Shown here piece after piece: positions 6,749 through 14,785 of a DNA stretch of 50,248 nucleotides. The translations under genes and the position numbers were made by a program. The stretch comes from Levilactobacillus mulengensis (GTDB lineage Bacteria > Bacillota > Bacilli > Lactobacillales > Lactobacillaceae), in NCBI RefSeq assembly GCF_003946045.1, contig NZ_RHNW01000019.1:1-50248 (forward strand), read 5' to 3'. Position 1 is the first letter of the stretch. Every line of letters starts with the position of its first letter. Under the pieces are notes generated by a model that was not told the DNA's origin, did no database searches, and saw nothing but the letters and a program-made list of their open reading frames with translations.

Positions 6749-7246
6749 ATGCAGAATAAATTTGCCGAACAATTAACTTTGGATCTGGCAGGAGTGGTGC
6801 GTAGGGACGTCGCTCAAAAAGTTCATATCTCCGATGGTCAACTGACCCGTTTAGCGAATGGGCAGCGTACTGGCGACAAGGGGATGCGAGCTGGGTTGGC
6901 ACACGCGCTGCATAGTATCTTGTTGGCATTCTCTGGCGCCCGTAAGGATTACGGTGTTCTTTCTTTCTTGAAGAGCAGCAAACGTTATGACGATGTTATG
7001 GCAACACTCTTCCAGCAACGCAAAGAAGAGGACGATCGGCGTGAATTAGAAGAAGCGTTCGATCAGGCCATGACGACTAAACCGGAAGCTCGGTCGTCAC
7101 AGCAAATCTTACTCATACGAGACTATTTTAAAGAGTATGCCGAAGAGATCATGTCTGAAAACACCGATATTGTAGCCAAAGCAGAATATGCTGGAATCGA
7201 TATCCATCAAGTTTTTGACGAAGCCAATGCACGAGTAGGAGGGTGA
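6749..7246 (+). CDS. HTH-domain early regulatory protein
   Basis: 165 aa. The N-terminal third looks like a helix-turn-helix (RRDVAQKVHISDGQLTRLANGQR). The rest is a charged helical region with a long acidic stretch (EEDDRRELEEAF). GAAGGAAGTGACAGC precedes the ATG. The position, ahead of the small early genes and recombination genes, is where LAB phages carry regulators of early transcription. The exact target is unknown. Confidence 0.65.
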   Translation: MQNKFAEQLTLDLAGVVRRDVAQKVHISDGQLTRLANGQRTGDKGMRAGLAHALHSILLAFSGARKDYGVLSFLKSSKRYDDVMATLFQQRKEEDDRRELEEAFDQAMTTKPEARSSQQILLIRDYFKEYAEEIMSENTDIVAKAEYAGIDIHQVFDEANARVGG

Positions 7247-7250
7247 CAAG

Positions 7251-7583
7251 ATGAAAGCACCACAGGTAATTGAATTTAAGGCTCGGGCGGTGGTACCAGA
7301 TAGCTTAGAGCTAGTTGAACGGGATGAACTTGATAGTCTTCGCAGTCAGGCACTTACAGGTCGAACTTGGACCATGCAGGATTTACGTGAATGGGCCGGG
7401 AAAAAGTCAACGGACTGGATTAAGGACAACGTTTTATACAATCCCCATTATTCACGCGAAATTCAAGACATGATTGACCGACATGAGATTCATGAGGCTA
7501 CAGGAAAAGGCTCACGTTGGCTGTTCAAGGCTGGTCCCATGGCAGATTTCTTAGATCGTCACTGGGAAGAATTACCGTGGTAA
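7251..7583 (+). CDS. DUF771 family protein
   Basis: 110 aa. The conserved core TWTMQDLREWAGKKS...WIKDNVLYNP and the C-terminus RWLFKAGPMADFLDRHW match the DUF771 family, frequent in Lactobacillus and Lactococcus early regions. It probably folds as a small DNA-binding helix-turn-helix, but no function is established. It starts four bases after the previous stop with a GGAGGGTG site. Confidence 0.8.
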   Translation: MKAPQVIEFKARAVVPDSLELVERDELDSLRSQALTGRTWTMQDLREWAGKKSTDWIKDNVLYNPHYSREIQDMIDRHEIHEATGKGSRWLFKAGPMADFLDRHWEELPW

Positions 7584-7595
7584 GGAGGAAGAAAA

Positions 7596-7772
7596 ATGAT
7601 TTTGCAAAGCATTTACGATTTTTGGTGCTTCTATTTTGGTGAAGCAGCCACGTGGATCGGCAGTATTGTGGGCCTTTTCTACGCCGGTTACCGCTTCCGT
7701 AAACACGTTGAGACGGTCGGTGGCTGGAAGTCTTGGCGTAATGACTATTTTGGATTGGAGGACAAAAAATGA
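7596..7772 (+). CDS. Small membrane protein of unknown function
   Basis: 58 aa, MILQSIYDFW...GLEDKK. A hydrophobic segment (about 17-31, AATWIGSIVGLFYAGY) predicts one membrane span, followed by a basic tail. AAGGAGGAAG gives a strong ribosome site. The stop overlaps the next ATG (ATGA), so translation is coupled. Confidence 0.6.
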   Translation: MILQSIYDFWCFYFGEAATWIGSIVGLFYAGYRFRKHVETVGGWKSWRNDYFGLEDKK

Positions 7773-7891
7773 AAATTTGGCATAAAAAAAGAGCCCTGAC
7801 CTGGCCGTCAGAACTCGAAGATAAAAAGTATCTCTCATACTTCTTTAGCGTTAATTCTACTCCGAAAGGTGGCGTATGGCAATGGCTTTAG
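7769..7891 (+). CDS. Small basic protein of unknown function
   Basis: 40 aa, MKIWHKKRALTWPSELEDKK...WQWL. It starts inside the stop of the previous gene (ATGA) with TTGGAGGAC upstream. No domain recognised. Its end carries the ribosome site of the next gene. Confidence 0.5.
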   Translation: MKIWHKKRALTWPSELEDKKYLSYFFSVNSTPKGGVWQWL

Positions 7892-7905
7892 GAGGTACCT
7901 CGTAC

Positions 7906-8064
7906 ATGTATGACCGTAAGTTTGGTCAGCAAGCTGTCACACGAATTAACCAGCCAGACCCAAGCATCCAACGCATCGACACGGATGAAGGCTTTATGAA
8001 ACGTGTTAAAAAGCAAGTCGTAAGCACGGCCCTACGAAAATCGGAGGTAATCTCATGGACATGA
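7906..8064 (+). CDS. Small early protein of unknown function
   Basis: 52 aa, starting MYDRKFGQQAV. The start at 7906 has TAGGAGGT upstream; ten extra in-frame residues before it overlap the previous gene and lack a site. Basic C-terminal half (FMKRVKKQVVSTALRK). No family recognised. Confidence 0.55.
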   Translation: MYDRKFGQQAVTRINQPDPSIQRIDTDEGFMKRVKKQVVSTALRKSEVISWT

Positions 8065-8267
8065 TGACAAATGTGCCAGGAACTTTTATGCCAAAGCCAA
8101 TTGGCGTTTCTAACCTATCAGAGCTGGCGGATATTAAATCCGAACTTTTTCAAGAGGTTCAGCGGTTAGCCGAAGACAATCGGCTGGACGATGAAGAAAT
8201 TGACCGGCTTTATAGTATCAATGACAAGCTGGTTGCTTGGCAGCCAGAGCTTGAGGAGGAAAAATAA
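8055..8267 (+). CDS. Small early protein of unknown function
   Basis: 70 aa, overlapping the previous gene by ten bases, with CGGAGGT before the ATG. The C-terminal two thirds are acidic and helical (ELADIKSELFQEVQRLAEDN). Its TAATGG stop/start overlap couples it to the exonuclease gene. It may be an accessory to the recombination genes; this is positional inference. Confidence 0.6.
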   Translation: MDMMTNVPGTFMPKPIGVSNLSELADIKSELFQEVQRLAEDNRLDDEEIDRLYSINDKLVAWQPELEEEK

Positions 8268-9154
8268 TGGACCAAGTAAAAGAAAGACCACGTCCCAAGG
8301 TCGAGATGACCTACAAAATGAATCGTTACCAGTGGTTGGAACATCGCCGCAAAGGCATCGGCGGTTCTGATGCCTCAGCTATCCTAGGATTCAACAGCTG
8401 GCGGTCTCCATATGAAGTATGGGCTGATAAGACTGGTCGATTGCCTATCGATGATACTGGAAACGAGTTTACTCATTGGGGAAACATCATGGAACCTATC
8501 TTAGCTCAGGAGTTTCAGCGCCAAACCGGCAAGAAGGTACACCGTCAAAACAAAACGTTTGTTGACCCTGAGTATGACTTCCTTCGGGCAGACATCGATC
8601 GGGATATCGTTGGCGAACCCGGATTCTTGGAAATCAAAACAGCTATGGAGTTCAAGTCTTCAGAGTGGACGGACGACGAAGTTCCACCCGCTTACCTGCT
8701 ACAAGTTCAACATTACATGATGGTTCTTAATCGTCCTTACTGCTACTTTGCCACGTTAATTGGCGGTCACCACTTCTTGACTAAGCGAATTGACCGGGAC
8801 GACCAATTAATTGCTACTATGCGTCAGCAACTTATTGACTGGTGGGAGAAGCATATCATCCAAGGCATTCCGCCAGAGATTGATGGTTCCGATTCAACTA
8901 CCAACGTCTTAAATAAGCTTCATCACGAGACTGAGGGCCAACCAGTCATCTTAGACGATGATTTGGACAAGCTACTTACTCAACGTGAACAGCTCAAAGA
9001 AGGGCTTAAAACCTACACCAACGACATCAAAACTACTGAAAACAAGGTCCGAGCGGCAATGCTTGCGACCGAGGTTGGTACATCGACTAACTTCGTTGTG
9101 ACCAATCGGATGAACAAGCGCGGCAACCGCGTGTTGCGGATTAAGGAGAGATAA
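8267..9154 (+). CDS. YqaJ-type viral exonuclease (lambda-exo fold)
   Basis: A 295-aa PD-(D/E)XK exonuclease that resects double-strand ends for RecT-mediated annealing. Visible motifs are GIGGSDASAILG (about 30-41), E76 in MEP, D109 in RADID, and E122 and K124 in FLEIKTA. These match the YqaJ/lambda exonuclease catalytic set, and the length is typical. It is immediately followed by recT (gap two bases), the standard exonuclease/annealase pair. The C-terminal 60 residues are helical and charged. Confidence 0.93.
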   Translation: MDQVKERPRPKVEMTYKMNRYQWLEHRRKGIGGSDASAILGFNSWRSPYEVWADKTGRLPIDDTGNEFTHWGNIMEPILAQEFQRQTGKKVHRQNKTFVDPEYDFLRADIDRDIVGEPGFLEIKTAMEFKSSEWTDDEVPPAYLLQVQHYMMVLNRPYCYFATLIGGHHFLTKRIDRDDQLIATMRQQLIDWWEKHIIQGIPPEIDGSDSTTNVLNKLHHETEGQPVILDDDLDKLLTQREQLKEGLKTYTNDIKTTENKVRAAMLATEVGTSTNFVVTNRMNKRGNRVLRIKER

Positions 9155-9156
9155 GA

Positions 9157-10095
9157 ATGGCTACTAACAATACTTTAAACCAGGCTTTAAACACTCAGCC
9201 TCAAAAAGTTAATGCTAAGAATGCATCAATCAAGGTTCTACTTGAATCACCGACGATTCAAGCCAAGTTTCAAAACGTCTTGAAAGATAAGTCTTCAGGT
9301 TTCGTTAGTTCGGTTCTTAACGTCGTCAATTCCAACGGATACCTAGCGGATGCTCAACCAATGTCTATCATGACGAGTGCAATGGTCGCCGCAACGTTGG
9401 ACCTTCCTATTGACCCCAATCTTGGGTATGCCTATATCGTCCCATTTAAAGCCAAGAATAAAGAAACGGGACACTACGAGAAAAAGGCACAACTCATCAT
9501 CGGGTATAAGGGATATATTCAACTGGCGCAACGCTCAGGTCAGTATCACAAGCTGAACGTTGCTCCAATTCCCGAAGGCGCCTTTATCTCATGGGACCCG
9601 CTGGCAGAAGAACTCAAGTATGACTTTTCTAAGCAGACATCAGATAAAGTCGTTGGTTACGCTGGCTACTTTGAACTACTGAACGGTTTCACCAAGACTG
9701 TTTACTGGACGCGTGATCAGGTTGAAGCTCATCGAATCGCCAATAATAAGGCCAAGGACAAGCGAGCACTTGCTGGTGTATGGCGTGACCACTACGATGC
9801 AATGGCTACTAAAACTGTTCTACGGAGCATGCTAGGCCGCTGGGGTATCTTATCTATCGAAATGCAAAACGCTGTCAGCAAGGACGAGAAGCCGCAAGAG
9901 CTGTCAGATGATGGTCAGTTAGTAGAAGACCGGTTAGACATTACGGATGATGCCACAAGTGATGACAGCGATGGTGCTAAATCAGAAGACAAGCCCACGC
10001 CTGTCAAGCATACCAAAAAGTCAGATAGCGAAAATACTGATTTGACTAGTCAGGAGCAGCAAGATATCTTCAATGCCGTCAACGGTAAGAAGTAA
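9157..10095 (+). CDS. recT: RecT family ssDNA-annealing protein
   Basis: A 312-aa single-strand annealing protein. The RecT core runs about residues 25-230 (PIDPNLGYAYIVPF, AQLIIGYKGYIQLAQRSGQY, WRDHYDAMATKTVLR). An acidic, low-complexity tail (about 245-300) may bind SSB or partner proteins. AAGGAGAGA precedes the ATG. It pairs with the YqaJ exonuclease for phage recombination and replication restart. Confidence 0.95.
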   Translation: MATNNTLNQALNTQPQKVNAKNASIKVLLESPTIQAKFQNVLKDKSSGFVSSVLNVVNSNGYLADAQPMSIMTSAMVAATLDLPIDPNLGYAYIVPFKAKNKETGHYEKKAQLIIGYKGYIQLAQRSGQYHKLNVAPIPEGAFISWDPLAEELKYDFSKQTSDKVVGYAGYFELLNGFTKTVYWTRDQVEAHRIANNKAKDKRALAGVWRDHYDAMATKTVLRSMLGRWGILSIEMQNAVSKDEKPQELSDDGQLVEDRLDITDDATSDDSDGAKSEDKPTPVKHTKKSDSENTDLTSQEQQDIFNAVNGKK

Positions 10096-10138
10096 ATAGA
10101 TTATAAGCGGTGGGTGGGCGGCGTAAGGAGGTGGCAAA

Positions 10139-10993
10139 TTGAATTATTTGGTTCAGATAAAGGCATTCTATGATCGGCTCGAAGTCGAACCCCTCAAATC
10201 ATCGGAAATTGCTTTATGGTACTCACTAATGTCCATAAACAATAAGACCGCATGGTCTGAAACGTTCACGGTAGCCTCATCAGTGTTATGCCAAAAATCT
10301 GGAATTAAAGAAGCCAACTTCTATAAAGCACGTAATCTTCTTCAGCAGAAGGGGTACATCGATTGGAAATCTCGAACAGGTAATCAAGCTGCAATTTACC
10401 ATCTTCCTAAGCTGTATGAACAACTGCCTACAAATAGTATAGACAATCACACAGACAACTGGGGAGACAGTAGTAGAGACACCTCTATAGGCAGTAGTAG
10501 AGCATTAACTAAACTAAACAAGACTAAACAAAAAGATGTAGATGATGACGTGGTTGCTCGCTCGAACGTGTTCGACAAGTGGACGGCCCTCTGGGGATTT
10601 CCAAATGCCATCGCCTTACCAGAGCTTAACGGGTGGCTTGAGCAACTGTCACCTGACATCATCGACTACGCTATCCAGATTGCTGGAGAGCACGATGTTC
10701 AGTCGCGTGGAGCGCTTAAATACCTGCGTGCAGTTATCGATGGATGGCAGCAGCGTAACATCACCACGCTTGAGCAGGCCAAGAAGGCGGCTGAGGAACA
10801 CGACCAGCGTATGGCTAATGGTCGCCGCTCGAACACTAAGCCAGCGCACGCCAAGGAGACCTTGCCGGACTGGGCACAACGGGATAGTGGTCAGCCCAAG
10901 GCACCAGCTAAGAAGCTTAGTGCTGAGCAACAGGCGGAGTTAGATTCGCGGATTCAGAAACTTCGGCAACGAAATAAAAAGCAGGAGGCATAG
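10139..10993 (+). CDS. DnaD-like replication initiation protein
   Basis: 284 aa. The N-terminal winged-helix part (about 15-90, EIALWYSLMSINNKTAW, SGIKEANFYKARNLL) and a DnaD/DnaB2-like domain (about 140-215, WTALWGFPNAIALPELNGW, IIDYAIQIAGEHDV, ALKYLRAVIDGW) are joined by a hydrophilic linker. The start is TTG at 10139 behind AAGGAGGTGG. It probably binds the phage origin and recruits host helicase-loading proteins. No separate helicase-loader gene is visible nearby. The C-terminus is basic and Lys/Gln-rich. Confidence 0.88.
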   Translation: MNYLVQIKAFYDRLEVEPLKSSEIALWYSLMSINNKTAWSETFTVASSVLCQKSGIKEANFYKARNLLQQKGYIDWKSRTGNQAAIYHLPKLYEQLPTNSIDNHTDNWGDSSRDTSIGSSRALTKLNKTKQKDVDDDVVARSNVFDKWTALWGFPNAIALPELNGWLEQLSPDIIDYAIQIAGEHDVQSRGALKYLRAVIDGWQQRNITTLEQAKKAAEEHDQRMANGRRSNTKPAHAKETLPDWAQRDSGQPKAPAKKLSAEQQAELDSRIQKLRQRNKKQEA

Positions 10994-10994
10994 T

Positions 10995-11717
10995 ATGACA
11001 AGTTTACGAGATTTAATCACAGGCACCACTAGCGACAACGTCGCGGTTAACGCTCGAGGACTCCACGACTTCTTGGAAGTTGGCAAGGATTTCTCTAACT
11101 GGTTCAAAGATATGACTGACTACGGTTTTACCCAAGGTGAAGACTTTACGCCAATTTCGGCGAAAAGCCATGGTGGCCGGCCTCGCATCGAATATGCGAT
11201 GACTTTAGACATGGCTAAAGAGCTCGCCATGATTCAACGGACTGAGAAAGGCCAGCAAGCACGACGGTACTTTATCTCAGCTGAAAAGCAGTTAGCTAAA
11301 CAGGAATCAACGAACAAGTTACCAGTGACGCCGCGTGAACAGATTAAGTTACTGCTGCAGGGTAACGAGGATACCAATCAACGTGTGGATCACGTTGAAA
11401 GCCGTCTAACTGACCTAGAGAAGAATCAAAAGCTGGATCCTGGCGAGTATAACTGGTTGGGACGTCGTATCAACCGTGCGGTACGCGATTACATGGGGAT
11501 GCACAACCTAGTACTGAGTAACTCGCAACGTTCAAAACTGTTCCGTGACATCAACAGGGGTGTCTGTGAGGTGGCTCACGTCAAGACGCGGACACAAATT
11601 CGTGAGGGATACTTCGACGACGTGTCGGACTACATCAGCGACTGGGTGCCATCTACCGCGACGCTGGCAGTCATCAAGCAAATGGGCAGCGACTTGCCAG
11701 TTGCTCAGGAGGCCTAG
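10995..11717 (+). CDS. AntA/AntB antirepressor with ORF6C domain
   Basis: 240 aa. The N-terminal AntA/AntB domain spans about 15-85 (VNARGLHDFLEVGKDFSNWF, EYAMTLDMAKELAMIQRTEK, ARRYFI). A coiled-coil linker follows, then an ORF6C-type C-terminus (about 145-235, NWLGRRINRAVRDYMG, FRDINRGVCEVAHVKTRTQI). Family knowledge: such proteins counteract CI-type repressors. Encoded in the early operon, it could push the phage toward lysis or regulate early genes. AGGAGGC precedes the ATG, one base after the previous stop. Confidence 0.88.
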   Translation: MTSLRDLITGTTSDNVAVNARGLHDFLEVGKDFSNWFKDMTDYGFTQGEDFTPISAKSHGGRPRIEYAMTLDMAKELAMIQRTEKGQQARRYFISAEKQLAKQESTNKLPVTPREQIKLLLQGNEDTNQRVDHVESRLTDLEKNQKLDPGEYNWLGRRINRAVRDYMGMHNLVLSNSQRSKLFRDINRGVCEVAHVKTRTQIREGYFDDVSDYISDWVPSTATLAVIKQMGSDLPVAQEA

Positions 11718-11719
11718 AG

Positions 11720-11902
11720 ATGACTTTTGAAGAGGCACATAAGCTCCTGCAGGAGCAAAGTAATCGTGGAACCGATGTCTGGTATGGACCAAGCTTAGAA
11801 AAGCATAGTCGTGTTCGTGGTCAGCTGGAATGGGGAGCTGTCGAGTTAGTCCTCTATCAGCTAGAAAAGAGCTATGAACGCAAGGAGGCGCCACATGATT
11901 AA
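11720..11902 (+). CDS. Small early protein of unknown function
   Basis: 60 aa, MTFEEAHKLLQEQSNRGTDV. CAGGAGGCC precedes the ATG two bases after the antirepressor stop. Its 3' end overlaps the VRR-NUC gene by eight bases. No family recognised. Confidence 0.6.
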   Translation: MTFEEAHKLLQEQSNRGTDVWYGPSLEKHSRVRGQLEWGAVELVLYQLEKSYERKEAPHD

Positions 11903-12335
11903 GTATCCTAGTGGTGGTATTCCACAAGGACGAAGCTATAGCCCTGATGGTGATAAGGAAATAGTCAAGCCACTCAAGCACAAAAAGCGTGGACCGGGTC
12001 CAGAACATGTCATTCAGACGCAAATCATCGCTATGCTGTCGATAAATGGATGTCAGGTATGGCGTATCAACGTCGGTAGGGTACCCATGAAAGACGGACG
12101 GTTCTTTAGCGCTGGCCCTGAGAAGGGTTTCCCGGACCTATGCGGATACCGCAAGTCAGATGGCAAGATGTTTTTCATCGAAGTCAAGACTGATAAGGGG
12201 AAGCGGCGCCCGGCACAAGAGTATTTTGCGAAGGAAGTTGCTATGGACCCGGTCATCTACGGAGTGGCCCGCAGCCCTGAAGAGGCGCTGATGATTGTGC
12301 AGCGGGGACTAAATCGAACGGAGGACAAAAAATGA
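11895..12335 (+). CDS. VRR-NUC domain nuclease
   Basis: 146 aa. The VRR-NUC fold of the PD-(D/E)XK superfamily covers about 35-130. Catalytic-type residues are E37 (GPEHVIQTQ), D81 in KGFPDLCGY, and E96 and K98 in FFIEVKTDKGKRRPAQ. Stand-alone VRR-NUC proteins are common in phages and are proposed to process branched DNA. The start at 11895 follows AAGGAGGCGCC; the longer frame adds seven unsupported residues. It probably resolves replication or packaging intermediates. Confidence 0.88.
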   Translation: MIKYPSGGIPQGRSYSPDGDKEIVKPLKHKKRGPGPEHVIQTQIIAMLSINGCQVWRINVGRVPMKDGRFFSAGPEKGFPDLCGYRKSDGKMFFIEVKTDKGKRRPAQEYFAKEVAMDPVIYGVARSPEEALMIVQRGLNRTEDKK

Positions 12336-12550
12336 AACCTGAAAATGTACGCCTGGCATTAGCCAAGCTGATGGACCTGAACAACAAGAAAAGTGAGCCA
12401 TTTGACATCGATAGTGGCGGTAAGATTCGCAGCCTTAGTTTCGATGAGTTACGGGATGAGAACTTCGAGCTGCTGGCTGACATCGCCGACTTCTTGGGGA
12501 TGGAAAACTTGTACCGCGACCCCGACTCAAGTGATCACTTTGCGAGTTAG
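12332..12550 (+). CDS. Small early protein of unknown function
   Basis: 72 aa, acidic (SLSFDELRDENFELLADIADFLGM). Overlaps the nuclease stop by four bases (ATGA) with CGGAGGAC upstream. No family recognised. Confidence 0.6.
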   Translation: MKPENVRLALAKLMDLNNKKSEPFDIDSGGKIRSLSFDELRDENFELLADIADFLGMENLYRDPDSSDHFAS

Positions 12551-12563
12551 ATTGACGAGCAGC

Positions 12564-12704
12564 ATGGGCTGTCACGAGTGTCAACTTTCATGGGCGAGGA
12601 CCCACTATCTGGGGCATACACCTACATGGAAGGTGAAGGCAGCCTTGTGGCAACAGAAAAAGCCAGTCATCAATGGCTGGCATGTGGAGGTAATCAAAAG
12701 ATGA
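12564..12704 (+). CDS. Possible 46-aa protein
   Basis: Starts MGCHECQLSW and ends INGWHVEVIKR. The stop overlaps the next ATG as ATGA, a coupling typical of this operon. The ending VINGWHVEVIKR looks protein-like, and CHEC could be half of a zinc site. The ribosome site is weak (ACGAGCAGC). An alternative frame across the same bases, joined to the gene at 12701, is less convincing because that gene has its own strong site. Confidence 0.45.
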   Translation: MGCHECQLSWARTHYLGHTPTWKVKAALWQQKKPVINGWHVEVIKR

Positions 12705-12997
12705 AGTCTTACATGGTTAAAGGTAAGCGACAGTACCGCGAGTTAATGCAGCTACTGTCTGATGAGGGTTACTGTTGGCTACCTGGAACGGTACAGGAAA
12801 CAGCTGAAAGCGAGCCGTTACCGGTAGACGGAGCCTATGTAATCGTTACAAGTGATAGTCACACAATCTGGTGGCGGCTGCCTGAGTGGGACCGGGTGCC
12901 TGGTGAAGGGCTGCCGATTCCTTATGAAGATTGGCACGCCATCACGCGTACCAAGTGGCTTAAGGCTAAGGAGGACAATCATGAGCAAACGGCCTGA
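12701..12997 (+). CDS. Small phage protein of unknown function
   Basis: 98 aa. Starts MKSYMVKGKRQYREL behind TGGAGGTAATC. Tryptophan-rich C-terminal half (IWWRLPEWDRVPGEGLPIPYEDWH). The stop lies inside the start of the next gene. No family recognised; the composition suggests a small compact fold. Confidence 0.65.
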   Translation: MKSYMVKGKRQYRELMQLLSDEGYCWLPGTVQETAESEPLPVDGAYVIVTSDSHTIWWRLPEWDRVPGEGLPIPYEDWHAITRTKWLKAKEDNHEQTA

Positions 12998-13457
12998 TAT
13001 CACAGCGAAACTCAGCCAATTGGTTGAGAAACGGCTTGATTCACAAAACATGTACTGGTCACCTGAGGTAAACTTCGATGGCGGCAAAAAGCGGGTAGAC
13101 TTCGTTGGGTTCCATTCGAAATTGGGTGCCCCGGAGGCGGTAGCAGTGGAATTAGGACAATTTGAGTTCTATGAGGTCAAGTCGAGTATGGCAGATTTCA
13201 CATCTGGACATGGGCTGACCTTCTACGGTGATAAAAATTTTCTGGTGTGTTTGCCCGAACTGGCCCAGCAGCTGGTGGAGCAGCAAGCTATTCCGGAAAG
13301 AGTCGATATGATCCTTTGCCCCGACAAGAGCTGGAAACGGTTAGTACCTAAGATTGACCGCATGAGAGTTGGACTGCATCGAGAACGAACCGCAGCGGAA
13401 ATACTGTGGGCGATTGTGAAAACTCACAGAGAAAGTGAGGAGGTATTTGATGAGTAA
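12981..13457 (+). CDS. Predicted PD-(D/E)XK nuclease-like protein
   Basis: 158 aa. D40 in KRVDFVGF and the pair E65/K67 in FYEVKSSMADF give a D...ExK pattern typical of restriction-like nuclease folds, followed by GLTFYGDKNFLVC. It resembles MmcB-like proteins, but the family is uncertain. The start at 12981 follows AAGGAGGACAATC; a longer frame reading upstream is out of context. It is the third nuclease-like gene of the early operon. Confidence 0.65.
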   Translation: MSKRPDITAKLSQLVEKRLDSQNMYWSPEVNFDGGKKRVDFVGFHSKLGAPEAVAVELGQFEFYEVKSSMADFTSGHGLTFYGDKNFLVCLPELAQQLVEQQAIPERVDMILCPDKSWKRLVPKIDRMRVGLHRERTAAEILWAIVKTHRESEEVFDE

Positions 13458-13563
13458 GCAACGGAAGCACACGAAAAAGTCCACCATGCGCAAGAAGAAG
13501 CGTCGTATGGCGGAACACGCGCGGGAACACCAAGCTGAGGCTAAGGAAGGTAAACAAAAATGA
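13450..13563 (+). CDS. Small highly basic protein
   Basis: 37 aa, MSKQRKHTKKSTMRKKKRRM, with an acidic/Lys tail. GTGAGGAGGTATTTG precedes the ATG, giving strong support. It overlaps the previous gene by eight bases. The charge suggests nucleic-acid binding, which is inference. Confidence 0.5.
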   Translation: MSKQRKHTKKSTMRKKKRRMAEHAREHQAEAKEGKQK

Positions 13564-13610
13564 TTAAAAAATCAGGAGAAATCACGTTCAAAATTGTTGA
13601 TAAGGAGTAA
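13560..13610 (+). CDS. Possible 16-aa peptide
   Basis: MIKKSGEITFKIVDKE, ATGA-coupled to the previous gene with AAGGAAGG upstream. Very short; it may be only a translational bridge carrying the ribosome site (AAGGAG) of the next gene. Confidence 0.3.
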   Translation: MIKKSGEITFKIVDKE

Positions 13611-13615
13611 AAGTT

Positions 13616-14023
13616 ATGTCACTAAACAAGAAAATGGCAGCTGAAATTAGAGCTGCTTACGCCAATTATGGTGATGATCCAGATAAGTGGCCGGAAAATG
13701 TTAAAAAAGAAATCCGCGGTCAAACTGAGGAAGGACACACGGCAGAAAACAAGATCCTACGCCACATGATTTTACACGGATTCACCAACAAATATATTTC
13801 ACAAGAACGGTCCAGGACACCTCAATATATCCAGAAATTACGTGGCAGAATGCGAAGACGTGACGAATTGGATTACCAAGCCACACCAGATGAATTAACA
13901 CAGCTAAAATATAACGTCAAACACATGAATCGGCCTAACAATCAAGGAGTCGCTAGCGTTATGGGCCGCGACAAAGATTGGGTGCGCTGCATGCGAGTGA
14001 AGCTACGGGAGGCAGAACAGTGA
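13616..14023 (+). CDS. Putative HTH-type phage protein
   Basis: 135 aa, basic. The stretch KILRHMILHGFTNKYISQERSRTPQYIQKLRGRMRRR looks like a recognition-helix region, and NNQGVASVMGRDKDWVRCMRVKL like a second. The repeat of two HTH-like units suggests DNA binding. AAGGAGTAAAAG precedes the ATG. No named family. Confidence 0.55.
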   Translation: MSLNKKMAAEIRAAYANYGDDPDKWPENVKKEIRGQTEEGHTAENKILRHMILHGFTNKYISQERSRTPQYIQKLRGRMRRRDELDYQATPDELTQLKYNVKHMNRPNNQGVASVMGRDKDWVRCMRVKLREAEQ

Positions 14024-14232
14024 AGTACGGCGATAAGGTATGCTACCACCGACACCATCACGTTAAGCAACCGGCCACATGGCTATGCTGGATTACTCGT
14101 GGTGATAGGCGGTTAGCGATGGTAAAAGTTAAAGGCAGTCATAGGCATATCGAGGTGGCACCGAGTGATGTTGAGATTGGGAGGGCGAATGATGGTACCA
14201 AAATTCAGAGTGTGGGACGAAACGCAGCATAA
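14020..14232 (+). CDS. Small phage protein of unknown function
   Basis: 70 aa from a GTG at 14020 that overlaps the previous stop (GTGA), with GGGAGGCAG upstream. The sequence KYGDKVCYHRHHHVKQPATW is rich in histidine and might bind metal. A strand-rich remainder (LAMVKVKGSHRHIEV) suggests a small beta fold. No family recognised. Confidence 0.55.
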   Translation: MKYGDKVCYHRHHHVKQPATWLCWITRGDRRLAMVKVKGSHRHIEVAPSDVEIGRANDGTKIQSVGRNAA

Positions 14233-14602
14233 AATGCTACAAGTCGACTGTATAGATTTTATAGATGGCAAGGCTTACTGGGTTGAAGCTAGTCCTGCTG
14301 ATGGTAATGTGCAAGGTGGAAATGATGGCCCTATTGGAGACAATAGACTGCTTAAATTGGAGCAATATACCGGCCTGAAAGATGCCAATGGCGATGATAT
14401 TTATGAAAATGATTTGGTGTCACTTGATCCAGATGATGCACCTTATCAAGTTATTTTCGATGAAGGCAAATTTGAATTGGATAACGATTATTTGGGGATT
14501 GTTTACGATTTAAGTGAAACACATATGGATTGCGATATTGTCGGCAATGTGCATACGAACCCAGAACTATTGGAGGCACAGCATGACACACGAACAGATT
14601 GA
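14189..14602 (+). CDS. YopX family protein
   Basis: 137 aa. The N-terminus KFRVWDETQHKM, central LLKLEQYTGLKDANGDDIYENDLVS and C-terminus DIVGNVHTNPELL are characteristic of the YopX family, widespread in LAB phage early regions. Function is not established. The start is ATG at 14189 or the adjacent ATG at 14192, behind GGGAGGGCG. It overlaps the previous gene by 44 bases. Confidence 0.85.
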   Translation: MMVPKFRVWDETQHKMLQVDCIDFIDGKAYWVEASPADGNVQGGNDGPIGDNRLLKLEQYTGLKDANGDDIYENDLVSLDPDDAPYQVIFDEGKFELDNDYLGIVYDLSETHMDCDIVGNVHTNPELLEAQHDTRTD

Positions 14603-14777
14603 GTATCGCAATTACGTGCTGCAAGGCATGGCAAGCTATGGTGGCGATGTGGCACAGGCGTTAGTGTGGTGTGGCAACCACTTTAACAATCTTAGCAACA
14701 GCAAACGCAACGCGATTAACAAGCTGTCGGCGAAAGAACGCAACCAGGTTATCCATGAGCTGACGATGTTTATGTAG
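14583..14777 (+). CDS. Small phage protein, paralogue of next gene
   Basis: 64 aa, MTHEQIEYRNYVLQ. TTGGAGGCACAGC precedes the ATG. The C-terminus NAINKLSAKERNQVIHELTMFM resembles that of the following gene (AEFNNVLHELTRPF), suggesting a duplicated small domain. No function known. Confidence 0.6.
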   Translation: MTHEQIEYRNYVLQGMASYGGDVAQALVWCGNHFNNLSNSKRNAINKLSAKERNQVIHELTMFM

Positions 14778-14785
14778 GAGGACGT

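Noticed and set aside
6749..7246. Naming the HTH protein CII or Cro2
   Set aside because: Only a general HTH-like segment is visible; nothing points to a specific regulator type.
10563..10574. CGAACGTGTTCG, a possible second LexA box inside the DnaD-like gene
   Set aside because: The half-sites are only 2 bp apart; the Gram-positive LexA operator needs 4. It lies deep inside a coding region with no promoter.
10447..10943. Several long open frames overlapping the DnaD-like gene on both strands
   Set aside because: They lack ribosome sites and their composition is the shadow of the real gene; the same holds for minus-strand frames across the late operon.
12578..12700. N-terminal extension of the 98-aa protein (start at 12578)
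   Set aside because: There is no ribosome site at 12578, while the ATG at 12701 has TGGAGG and ATGA coupling with the gene before it.
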